NCBI GenBank assembly: GCA_027886175.1
Contig: JAJNNQ010000129.1
Span: 4,774,001 to 4,838,000, forward strand
Length of the DNA: 64,000 nt
Origin: Phylloscopus collybita
Lineage: Eukaryota; Chordata; Aves; Passeriformes; Phylloscopidae
Direction: 5' to 3'
The notes under the pieces are model-generated. The model was not told the origin of the DNA and did no database searches. It saw nothing but the letters and a program-made list of their open reading frames with translations. Position numbers and translations under genes: made by a program. Shown here piece after piece: positions 1 to 10,583 of this stretch (the first letter of the stretch is position 1; every line of letters begins with the position of its first letter).

Positions 1-789
1 TTATTATGCACCTTTTATACACTGATATTTTAAATTTGTGCATCACATAAAATCAAAGGATGAAAACAAACTAAAAATGTGAAGTTCATAAGTAATGTTT
101 GTCCTAAAGTAAATGATACAGCCACTAAAGAAAGAAGTCAAATTAAAAAAAAGGAAAACACACTGTAGCAATGGTCACTGGACTGAAATGGAAACACATA
201 ACTTTGTCACATCCATCCCTACGAGACACACGCTAGCAAGCTCACAGCTTCCAACTGTGTCTGTATCATCAGAAAATGACAGGTTTGTACTTTATTTCTT
301 TCATATTACCAGTTCAGAGAGAGCACTGAAGCAATCTTAAACATGATTCTGTGCAGTAACAGAATTGGAGGGATGCTGTGTGTGCATACTGCAGAAACCA
401 AAGCCAAAAAAAGACCTTTTAGACTTCAGCCTTGACATGTTCCATTTACACTTGGCATCACAAAATAATGGATGTGTGTGTTAACAGCAACAGAAATGAG
501 AGATGTCGTTCCCTATAACCTCTGGTAGTGCGTGGTGGAAGGCTTAGGTGAGATCCTGCTGAATGAATGCAGCACTTGCTTTAGACAACAGTGACACCAG
601 TCCAGCTTCTCTTCAAAAGTACACAAAGATCCACAGAACGCCAGATTCCTTCAATATAGCTCCTCTGTGAATGTGTCTCTGTCACACTCAAGAGCCTCCC
701 ATAACAGCACATGAGAAGAGCACAGATGACTCCAAGAACATGGGACACCAAGAGAAGAACAAGTTACACTACTATTACAGACTTCTTTT
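1..789. other. Unique AT-rich DNA, no gene seen
   Basis: The only open frames here are short and have no recognisable domain. I see no repeat family, RNA gene or splice-flanked exon. It ends at the CR1 fragment that starts near 790. It is most likely intergenic or intronic. Confidence 0.5.
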
Positions 790-1005
790 CACAGAATCAT
801 AGAATCAATTATGTCAGAAAGGACCCTGAAGATTATTGAGTCCAACTGTAGTCTACCACTAAACCACATCCCTAAGCACCACATCTTTTAAATTCCCCCA
901 GGGATGGTGACTCCACTGCTTTCCTGGGCAGCCTATTCCAGTGCTTCACAACCCTGATGGTGAAGAAATTTTTCCTAATATCCAATCTAAATCTTGTGAT
1001 GTCAT
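790..1005 (-). mobile_element. CR1 LINE 3'-end fragment
   Basis: Read on the minus strand, this stretch has the typical 3' end of an avian CR1. It carries the short C-terminal coding part around 'AGGCTGCCCAGGAAAGC', the phrase 'AGTCACCATCCCTGGGGG', and a terminal 'GATTCTATGATTCTG' repeat. CR1 elements are usually truncated at the 5' end, and here only about 215 bases remain. The reading frame is too degraded to code. The same 3' module is present in the long CR1 near 42840-43025 on the plus strand, which supports the assignment. The 5' limit is approximate. Confidence 0.88.
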
Positions 1006-3779
1006 CTTTCTTTATATCTTAAAGCGAGAATCTCGTGGTCCTAATACATATACAGAAGGCAGGAGCAGGAGACTGATTTTCACAAGTAGTGAAATTCAGG
1101 ATTTGATGGTTAGCATCAATTCAAGGCTCAGCTTTCACTAATCTAGTGACATCTGTGACTCTTGACAGGAGGTTGCCACAGCCCTTTTCACAGGAGGAAC
1201 TGGTCACTTTTGCCTTCAGGTGTACTTTTGCACTGCTGCTATAGAATGCTGATCCAACACCGTCAGCTGTGGAGGGGGTGTTTTAACTCTGGGTAGCTAA
1301 GTGAAAGATATGGCACCACATTTATCATATCTTGGTTTTATACATGCTGCTACAGGAACCTTTGTAACTAGGACGAAGGCCAAAATCAAGTGAATGTGAG
1401 ATAAATATTCATTGAGAGCACAACTAATAGGGTTTCATAGGGATTAAGTCAGGAAATTAGAAAACAGAGCATGAGAGAATATATTATTAAATTATGCATT
1501 TCTCTCAGCTTATGAATAATATAAACTGAAATAAATAAACAAAACTCTAGGCACCACCAGCATTATGCAAAAAAAGAAAAAAAAATTTGTAAACTGCACA
1601 ATCATCTCATTAATGATGGTAAAGACATCTTCAATGTTTTAATTTTGATTTACCTATTGCGTAATACATAGCTGGAAAAAAATATGATTAAATTGGACCC
1701 CACAAACACTCCCAGAAGATGATGCATCAGCATAATTTAAAGGATCAGAACTGAAAATTAACATTTAGTTTTCTATTATCAGAGCTTGGATGGCTTCAGA
1801 TGAATAAATGTCAGACATTGCAAGAGCATACACTAGTTACCATGGATATCCTTACTGGGTCCAATCATCAAGTTGCTCCCTGCAACAAGGATTAACCTCT
1901 GCTCCCACACCTCACAGGCCAGAAGTAGGTGAAAATATGAAACACCATATCAATAAATCTTACATCAGGGGTAACTTCTCTTCCAGAGATTAACTGATGC
2001 ATAACAAGATAATGAAAATTCCAATGTAATGTGAATTCAAAAAAAGCTTCTAATAAACTCTCTATCACCTGTAATTAAAAATCATTGAATATTTGCAGTC
2101 TTTATTCACCTGTTCTCATCCTAACCCTGCAGACTTACGGTCAGATGACTTTCAACTGGGCCCACAGGGCACATTTTGAATAGCAAGTGTGAAAGAAATG
2201 AGCAAGTGCTAATAGGATTTTCAGAATAATTTTCACGCAGGAGTTACACCCAACAAGATTCTGATAGAACTCACTTAGCACCTATCTGGAGCGTTAACTT
2301 CTTAAATTTTTAGAAGACCTGCATGAACAAATTTTATATGATACCTGCGATACACTTAGCACATGTATAAATTCCAGTGGAACCTACAAGAATCAGACTG
2401 TGTATTACTGATTAATTACAAAAGCCAATGAACCCAGGGCCAAGCTGGAAAGGTATCACACGAAAAAGGCTTGTGTATTTCTTCGCTCAGCCATGGTATT
2501 TTAAGCAACAACCAACAGAAGACAGGACAGCAGTGATTAAAGGACTTCCCTCCTGTTATGGCCAACAGATTTTAGGGGTTCAATTTTCACTTTTATGGTG
2601 TTAAAAGAAACTTTTGCAGGTTTATCAATGATTCCATAATTGAGCTCAAAGTAGCTGTTTCATAATCACGGATTACGACTCAAAGCAATGACAAAGCCAT
2701 CAGCTGCGCCGTTTCTGGCATTCACCACCTCCTCAGTTTGAAAGGTTTTCTGTGTCCAGGCCTCTTCATAAGCATTTGTTTTGCTGCTATTGACAAAGGA
2801 ATTATACAGTAATGTTTTGAGGGAAGATTATCAGTTTACAGTTTTAACTGTTTGCCTTTAAAACACTGCTGGATTACTGGCAAACTTCTGACTAACAAAA
2901 AAAAAGTAGCTCCTAACTGAGCCCAAGAGAGCATCAGCTTCAGGTAAGAGCTCAAAGTTCAACAGGAACTATTTCTGCCTCTCAGTCCTTCTCTCATGTT
3001 TTTTATTAGCAACATCATAAAGCTTTGCCTTCAGCCTGGATGCCTGCTGTCTCTGTTATTCTTACCTTATTTAGCCACTGAAACCACTTTGCTGCAGTTG
3101 CCTGGATAGGGACTAAAGTGATGTAAGGAAAAAGGGGTCAAGATGGGATTATATAAGAAAAGTATACAGTAAAGTAATTCCTAAGTGTTTTCACATCTCT
3201 TTTATGCTGCTCTGGCAGCCTCAAGCAGCTCCTGCCCTCTTTAAAGTTACTCTATGCTATTAGGCTGTTGAAAAGGAATCTGTACCAGACATCATTAATT
3301 GAGATCTACCATTTTCCTAGTTGCTCAAAATAAGCACGATGGTTACTGTATTCTTCATTACAGCACTTCAGCAGGAAATAAAGTAATAACTGCAAGCGCA
3401 CCTAAGGGTAATACACTTGTAACTCCCACTTCCAAAAAAAGGGCAAACAAATTGACTTATCTACCAAGGAAAGGGAGCTTCAGTTCTGCAAACTGTTTCA
3501 AAGACCACCTACCTGCCCCGTGACACAGTGACCAGCGGCAGCACAAGCCAGCCTTGAGAACAGGGCAATAGCAGAAAGTCAAAGTACTCAGAAACCACAA
3601 GCGGCTTTGTAGATCCTTCTGATACAAATGTTTCCAATATTGCGCTGGTTTTGCACAGAAGGGATTTTTCCAAGAAAGTTATAGCAAAACCAATCAGTGA
3701 CTAGGTTTGAATATTGACATCTGGTGAAGCCACTAGAAAGGTGACGTGCCTCTGTGAAGACACAAGTCAGAATGAGAGA
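1006..3779. other. Unannotated AT-rich region
   Basis: No coding sequence, RNA gene or repeat family is recognisable over this 2.8 kb. It has short homopolymer A runs near 1567-1585 and 2898. Open frames are below about 75 codons and look random. It is probably intergenic or intronic. Confidence 0.5.
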
Positions 3780-4280
3780 AATCCCGGGAAGAGTTCTCAT
3801 TCCTTCCGGCCTGGGAAGAGGTAACAAGTGGGCCCGGCTCCCTCCTTGGCACAGGGGCCGGGCCCTGCCCAGGGCCGGGCTCGTTCCCGGGAAGCCCGCT
3901 GGGCCCGGCTTCGGGGATGGGCCTGGTGACTGCCGGGCAAGGGGAGGGGAGGAGAGGGGGCCCGGTGCTGGCCAGAGCTGGCCTCCAGCAGCTGATAACA
4001 GCCCTGCTAAGCTGCCCCCACATGGCGGCCCCAGGAGGCCTAGCAGGGCCGGGCCACCATCACACCCTTCCCCGGGGGAAGCCCCAGCTGCAGGCATACT
4101 GCTGTGAGATCCCAGCCACCTTCCCACAGCGTGCTCCAGCCACCGCTACCAAGGTTCCTTGCTGAGGGAGGAAGCCAGCCATGCGAGAGATGAGCAGCTC
4201 GGACCAAGGGCAGCTCTGCGGCCATGCGGAGCGGCCCGCAGTTAGACCACCTTCGGCCACTGCCGAAATGGTAACAAAGA
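3780..4280. other. CpG- and GC-rich block upstream of ERV remnant
   Basis: This segment is much richer in G+C and CpG than its surroundings, with clusters such as GGGCCGGGCCC and CCCGGGAAGCCCGC near 3855-3905. Open frames cross it on both strands (about 117 codons plus, 179 codons minus), as expected of GC-rich DNA with few stops. None has a recognisable domain. It lies directly upstream of the ERV remnant, so it may belong to that provirus, for example to a long LTR. It could also be a small host CpG island. I cannot choose between these from sequence alone. Confidence 0.4.
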
Positions 4281-4359
4281 CCATCCTGCCCTCTGCAGAC
4301 CTGGGAGGGATTTACCTCTTTCCTTAAGAAGATCAAACTTGCAAAACGTTAAATCCTGT

Positions 4360-5379
4360 CTGAGTGAGAGAAAAGGATAGAGTGTGGAAGGGGCTGACAG
4401 CTGGCCTGTGAGCCTGAAGTGTAAGTTAGCTAAAGAAGAAGCTGATAAGATCCCTGAAAAGAATTTCTACCAAGGCCATTGACATGGAGACCGAGAAGAA
4501 GGAAGAAATAAGCAAAAGACAACTGCAGCTGGAAAAGTAGTTTTAGAAAAAGTTTTGTGAATGCTAGCTGGAAATAGTGGTGGAGGTGCTCTGTACCAAT
4601 GAACACCCTGTTGATTTACTGTAACCAATGAACAAGTATAAACTATTGTAATATATGTTATAAAGTAATTTGGGGTTTATTGTAAATACATATGGTATAA
4701 AGTCATGTAGGCTTCGGAAAATAAAAGACATCCAGGAATTGTGCAACCTCTGCCCGGCAACCTATTTGCAAAAGAAAGAAGGGTGGCACCGAGAGGAGAT
4801 GGGCCTTCCCCAAAAATAGGTCTGACAACGACCCAGTGCTTAACACCAGATACGAATTTAATCTACATCGTCAAGGCTGTGCATCCCAATACGGAGTTCC
4901 CGTAAATGCAATCAAGGGCGTTTTCCTTCTTGATAAACTACTCAACAGACAGGAAAAGAGGGCATATGAATATGTAACAAATACAACAGAAACGAAAGAC
5001 TGAGTCAACTTACTGTACAGCCGGAAAAACTGTATAAAAATTGGCCGACTTTGTGAACTGTGGGGGACTCGGTGCGACAGAGGCCGAACCTAAGGTGTCG
5101 ACCCCGGGCTCGGCACTGACTTTTCCTTGTGGCTTTCTCGGACTTTTATGTCTCAATTTTTCAACAAACCCTTTACTGCTAAATTGGCTGATTTCATTGA
5201 TAACGCTGTGTGGAGGAAGGTATGAAAGGCAGCGTGCCGCCGCAATAAACAGGAGCTGCCTGAGCAGCTGTCCCTGTGTGCGGTGGCCGCCTCTGCAGCG
5301 CCATCTGGTGTCGCTGTGTGTGAACTGCAGGGAGAGGCGCGGGGGGCCCGGCCGGAGCTCTGAAAGCACCGGCGACACG
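4360..5379 (+). mobile_element. ERV LTR/leader remnant upstream of gag
   Basis: This stretch sits immediately 5' of the degenerate gag gene and has promoter-like features. There are two CCAAT-type repeats ('ACCAATGAACA' near 4597 and 4625), AT-rich TATA-like stretches, a polyadenylation signal in 'GGAAAATAAAAGACATCC' near 4720, and a second TATA-like 'GTATAAAAATTGG' near 5032. It then runs through a leader to the matrix region. I could not fix TG/CA ends, a duplication or a clear tRNA primer-binding site. The boundaries and the split into U3, R, U5 and leader are therefore uncertain. Confidence 0.4.
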
Positions 5380-7070
5380 ACGGGAAATAATTTATCAAAG
5401 CAAGAACAGACTGTTTTAGCCACATGGAAAGCTTTGCTGAATAGAAAAGGTGTTAAGACCTCTGACTATGCCCCTTAGTAGTGTTTTGTTGTGGGCGAAG
5501 TCACAAGATTTTGAGGCCGATGCCTTTAGTGTTAGAGCATGGAAGAAAGTGGGGGAAAGACTATGGGACGTGATATCCAAGGGGGACAAGGCAGCTCCAG
5601 GTTTGGCTGCCACCTGGATGCTGCTCTGTGAGACCTTAAAAGAATGGAAAACAGCAGGATAAGAGGGAGCAGGAGGTGGAGGAAGAATCAAAGCAAGATA
5701 CTGAAGTTAATGAGGAACATGGAGAAAACGAGTCTCAGCCTGAGAATGTGCCTGTTCTGAGGCAGAGCCGGCTGGGGCTGCTTCTGTGGAGGTTTCTCCC
5801 GGGTCTGCCATTGTGGGAAACAAAGGACAAACTGATAATGCCTCTCGGTATCTGTCCCCAAAAGAATATGTTAAACCTGTGTAACCCTCTCCTGCTCAGC
5901 AGTTAGCTGAATTAGGAACCAAGTCAAAACATGGTACTCCTGCACAGCAATTAGCTGAAATGGCTTTACAGGAGGAACAAGTCAAAGATCAAGCTGAGCC
6001 ATCTGCCCCCCGCTTCCCCCTGAACTGCGTAAACAAATGAAATCACGAATACTGTATCCTCCACTGTGATAGTGAGGATGAAGTGCCAGGGACAAATAAA
6101 TCAGAATTGGTGCATGGATCTGTTTGGGATAAACCTCAGAACAGATCTGAGCCTGCTGTTCCTTGGACTTTACCTCCCCGCCAACTGACAGGGATCGCTC
6201 GACAGCTTTTGCAATTCCGGGAGCATGTAAAAAAGTAGGCAGCTGAAGTGGGGAATTGGGATTTTTTAGAAAGAATAGGTCCACCAAAAATGTCAGATAT
6301 GCCGAGTGCTGATATGAATGTTGCTTGCAATGAGCTATGGCCTTTCCTGTTTTTAAAGCAGTTTCTAACACAGAACAAGCTGATAGCCATCACATTTTTG
6401 CATGGAAAGTTCTGCAAGAGCTTCAGTCAAAGGTGGCTAAATATGGTATTAATTCTCAAGAAGTAACACAATTAGTTTGTGCTATGAATGCTGATGTACT
6501 TGCTCCCTGTGATATTATGCACCTTGCTACCATTTTTGTTTCAACCAGTGCAGTATGGTGTATTTCAGAATACCTGGAGACAATTAGCAGAGTGAGCAGC
6601 TTTGAATAACATGCAGTTGCATCCTCAGGACCCTTGTCATGCTCTGGGGGTTGATGCCTTGTTAGGCAACGGACCCTTTTCTAACCCAAATTTATAGGCA
6701 CAGTGGGATCCTCTAATTTTGGCACAGGCTCAACAATTAGGTACAAGTGCTTTAATTAAAACAATGGAAATGACAGCTCCCAAACAGAGATATGTTACTG
6801 TACAACAAGGAACAAAGGAACCTTTTTTTTGCAATTTGTGGAAAAGGTTGCTGCAGCAATGGAAAAACACGTAGATGATAAAAATTTGATACGATTTTTA
6901 TGTAAACAATTGGCTAGAGACAATGCAAATGAGGACTGCCAAAAATCATTGAGTCTTTGCCAGCAGATCCCTCAGTAACTGATATGGTGACTGCTTGTTC
7001 AAAAGTCAGATCAGCTGAGCACGAAATGGGTCCCCTTGCTGCTGTCCTGAATCAAGTTAATTCCATTTAA
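5380..7070 (+). pseudogene. Degenerate ERV gag (matrix-capsid), class II-like
   Basis: This is a broken gag gene of a beta/alpha-like endogenous retrovirus. Gag is the structural polyprotein that assembles the particle shell. The matrix part begins at 5380, where the expected start codon is ACG, followed by Gly-Asn-Asn, which fits a lost Met and an N-myristoylation glycine. Matrix continues in the next frame through 5474-5659 (motif 'DKAAPGLAATW'). An acidic linker follows (about 5665-5750), and capsid spans about 6337-7070. The capsid N-terminal domain has 'AWKVLQELQ' and 'CDIMHLA'; the major homology region has 'QGTKEPF' near 6803. Breaks include a frame change at the C4 run 5471-5474, a TAA at 5660, TAGs at 6236 and 6695, a shift at the T8 run 6823-6830, and another near 6950. 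Homology stops at about 7070, before any nucleocapsid zinc knuckle. No pol or env follows. It cannot encode a working product. Confidence 0.85.
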
Positions 7071-9832
7071 GTTTGTTTTTTTCTGTCAAATTTCATCCAT
7101 ATCAAGTTTAAGTATTGTTTTATTTTAAATCATTTTAAGTTTTGTTAAAACATGCTTGTGTAAATCTCAAAGTATAGTTATTTTCTTTTAGAGAAGTAAC
7201 TTCTTTTGACTCTGACTGAACCAGCTGTGATGAACCACTGATAAATACCTGTTTGTGAATGGAAGATCATGTGGCTTGGGCTTTCACAGATAGCACAGAG
7301 GGGTGAGTGGTGGTTTTGTGTCATGCTTGTTACTGGTTATAAGCTATTTTGGTGTTTTCCTGTGTTCCATTTTGAGGTCATGAGTACATGAGTGTTTGGG
7401 AGAGTGTTATCTCAACTTCCTAAGATGGTTACTACTGATATATTGATTACATGATGTGTGTTTACTGATTTTATAATAAGCATTATTTATAAGGTATTAT
7501 CATTGTCTTATAACTGGCTTTTTATGTACTTTGCCATCTATTTGTGTGTAATTATCTACAAGACATGTATCATTCTAAGATCCTTTCTTTGTTCTTTAGC
7601 TGTTTATGCTATGTTTTGCACTATCCAGGTAGTTTGACCCAGTGCTGTCTCATGATTTTTAAGTATTTTTCAGAGTTTCAAGAAATGATATCTGAGATTA
7701 CTTGAAAGCCTCCTCTGAACTGATGGTATTGTGATGCAGCTCTTGTTACAGAAGCACTCCAACAGTTTGCTGTGTTCAAAGCATCCCTATCCTGAGAGAA
7801 TTTTGGAGGAGACCAGCTATTAGGGGTTCATTTAGTCTTTACCCTAAGATTTTCAAGAACCTTGTTTTATACCATGTCTTATGGATTCTCTTCCAGCTAG
7901 CGCTCAGGCAGTGGCCAGGCCTTAGCTCTTCCTGGATGAGAAAAATTGTCAAAAGGCCCATCACACAACTACATACAAGTTATTTGACATGGCAATTTGA
8001 CCTGTTTATATGACAGCTGAACCAATCTTTGGAGTGAACCTGAGAGCCTTACCTGGGAAAGGTGTCCAGGCTCACTGGAAATGAGGTCTAGCAGCTGTTT
8101 GTAATTTCTGGGCTGATGGTGGAGTCTTTAGTACTTACTAATCATTTGATTTCCCCTGTGATATTGATAGTATAGGGTTAAATTTTAGTAGCATTGGGAT
8201 TAAATGTTTCTAAAATCATAAGAATAGATTCGGGGGGGGGGGTGGTGTGGAAAGAAAGGTTGAGCTTGGGGAGGCCTGGGAAAGGGAACAAGGCCTCAGG
8301 AACAAATGTTTAGCTTTGTTTGTACTAGATCATGTACAACTGCACGAGAAACTACAAGAATTCATGCTTGGATAAGATCAATATATCCAATAGAACAATA
8401 TGGGTTTAATAATTAATATATAGTTATAGAACAGAAAGGGCATAAACATGTTTGTCTCAAATCCAATGTCAGAGTCAGATTTGGGTCTGTACCCGATTCC
8501 CAATACTCTTCAGTAAAACCACCTGCATATAATCATCCCGTGATTATGTATTTCAATGCTAACAATATTGCTTGTGTCTATTATTTTGACTGATTTCTGA
8601 CTACTGTGAGGTTTGTCTCCTACGTGTTTTATTTTGCCTTGATGTTTTATCATATTCATAACCCAAGACATACATCTAATTAAAAAAAAAAAAAGGGGGG
8701 GGGGGGAATTTAGTGCCTTAAGACTGTTTGAATAATGTAAGATGTACATTAGAACTTTAGACAACAGATAATTTTGAATAATGCAATATTCATATTGGAA
8801 ATTTGGAAAAAGGGTTGTCAAATCTAAATTTAAGTTGAGTGACAACAACAAAGTTTAATTAATTCACTGACTTAGGGAGAAGATATCCCTGTGTTTTATC
8901 ATCAGCAGGTTCAAAGCAATCACCTGTTCAATTTGATCAGACACTGATCATCTCTGAAGAATGAGACCAGTGAAAAGAAAAATAATTTTACAGCTTTTGT
9001 GGCCAGAACAAGATCAGAAGAGGGACTGCCAAGACATAGTTATTATGTCTGGAAACTAGAGGCAACTTCACAACAAAAGCCCTATTTCAACATCATGGTA
9101 TTGGGTTCCTACTAATCTTCTTCAGTTATTCCCTGTTTCAGGATCCAGGAGGACATTCAGTGAGGTCAGAGATCAACATCTTCAGCTGATGGACTTTTTC
9201 CTGAGTTTCAATTGTTTGGACTTTAAGGCAATGATCATTTATTTCATTTTCCCTAAGAGACATTAGACATATATATAGAAATGCAAGCTTATTGTGTAAT
9301 TATGCCTCATGCAATATCTCATGTGCCTTTAAGGTGCCTTTGCAGTTAACAAAGAGTGTGGTTTTTAATTTGTGGTGACTGGGATAATGCAGAACTTTGG
9401 GGATCTGGCTCTATTATTTTTGCATCCTTTTTAGCACCTGGCATGGTTGCAGCTTAAACTTTAATTGCACTGAATAAACTTCTCATAAGATGTTTCTGCC
9501 TGGTTGCAACCTGAAACCATCCCAAATATCCACACAGGGAAGGAAAGAAAATTAAAATGCCCAAAATAGCAAAGAGGGAAGTCAAAACAGCACCAGAAGG
9601 CTCAGGAAAGCTCTAAGATGCACAGAGAGGCAGTAAGAGTTCACTTCTCAGCACCTGGCCTGTGCACTACAGGGCTTAAACAGCATAAGTCTCTCTATAG
9701 GATCTCTGCACTCATTTGAGCCATCTCCTCCATGACATGGGTTAACAGTTGTAGGGTTATATTTGCAGGAAAATGGACATGTACTAAATGAACTAGCCTA
9801 ACCTTCTGGAACTAAAGAATGAGGTCATCTTT
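7071..9832. other. Unannotated region 3' of gag remnant
   Basis: No pol, env or host coding sequence is recognisable. It contains a G11 run (8232-8242) and an A13G12 block (8682-8706). The part around 8245-8500 has the flavour of a decayed LTR, but I could not find termini or a duplication, so I do not call one. The abrupt end of gag suggests an internal deletion or 3' truncation of the provirus. Confidence 0.5.
8682..8706. repeat. A13G12 homopolymer block
   Basis: Thirteen A are followed directly by twelve G. This purine-only tract may be unstable in replication and prone to assembly error. No function is implied. Confidence 0.9.
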
Positions 9833-10261
9833 TGTCACAGTCGATATGTGGTGTTCAACATAGACACTGCACTCGAGGTGCTTCATTAGAATCATCAGAA
9901 GGCTTCAAGTATTAGCACCTTGATATTCAAAAAGTCTCCCATACCTTTTCTTTCTGTGTCTCCCAAGAACAGCTCCACACAGCTCTGGCTCTGTCTCGCT
10001 CCTTCCTGTCCCTGGCACTGCCCCCTAACCCTGTCTGTCCCACGTGCAGCATCTCACCTTTGCTGGCCCTGGCACAGCCTCCTGTCCCCAGCTCCTCACA
10101 GCACAGCCAGCAGACTCCACCTGAGTCCCTACCAGCTCACTCACTCTTTATCACACCCATGGCTGTGAGGGCAAGGCTGTTCCCACTCTAGGATAATAAC
10201 ACAGCTGTAACATGTCAGGGGGGAGACTGCCTTCAGCAGCATCTCCTTTTGTCTCCCCACA
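9833..10261 (-). mobile_element. Solo LTR, family A copy 1 (TSD ATCTTT)
   Basis: The element is 429 bp. On the minus strand it begins TGTGGGGAGAC and ends ATCGACTGTGACA, so it has the TG...CA ends of a retroviral LTR. The six bases before it (9827-9832) and after it (10262-10267) are both ATCTTT, a perfect target-site duplication. A six-base duplication is typical of alpha/beta-like (class II) ERVs. No gag, pol or second LTR is attached, so recombination between the two LTRs of a provirus probably removed the interior. Minus orientation is supported by the terminus sequences and by comparison with copy 2, which has a degenerate polyadenylation signal at the equivalent place. The open frames inside are not genes. 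Confidence 0.93.
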
Positions 10262-10330
10262 ATCTTTGTCAGTAAAATGTTGAGGTTGCAAGAAGAAAAG
10301 AAGCAGAAAAGTTGCTGACAGACACAGGGG

Positions 10331-10583
10331 TGTCAAGCCAAGTAAAATGATTCTTACAGTATCAACCAGTTAGATTAAGAAGAAGATGCATGCTTGCCTC
10401 GTGGACAAGGTAGAGCTACCAATCAAGAGATACATTGACAAAGTGAAGCTACCAATTAAATAATGCATGACTGTGTAAACCAAGAGAGGAAATAAATATA
10501 AACAATGTTTAGAAGCACAATAAACAGCTTTTGCTAGATTCACATGAGATAGTGCAGGGTCCTTTGTCTTCTCTCCTCAAACA
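10331..10583 (+). mobile_element. Probable solo LTR fragment
   Basis: The 3' part looks like an LTR R-U5 region: a polyadenylation signal in 'GCACAATAAACAGC' (AATAAA at 10519-10524), then a pyrimidine-rich tail 'GTCCTTTGTCTTCTCTCCTC' ending in CA. Two similar 'CTACCAAT' boxes upstream (near 10417 and 10449) resemble U3 promoter elements. I could not find a matching target-site duplication, and the 5' limit is a guess at a TG. It differs from the LTR family on either side. Confidence 0.45.

Noticed and set aside
3588..4127. 179-codon open frame on the minus strand
   Set aside because: It runs through the CpG-rich block, where stops are rare. Composition is Gly/Pro/Ala-rich with no domain, and frames are open on both strands at once.
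8245..8520. Possible 3' LTR of the gag-bearing provirus
   Set aside because: Some phrases look LTR-like, but I found no TG/CA ends, no duplication, and no match to the region upstream of gag.
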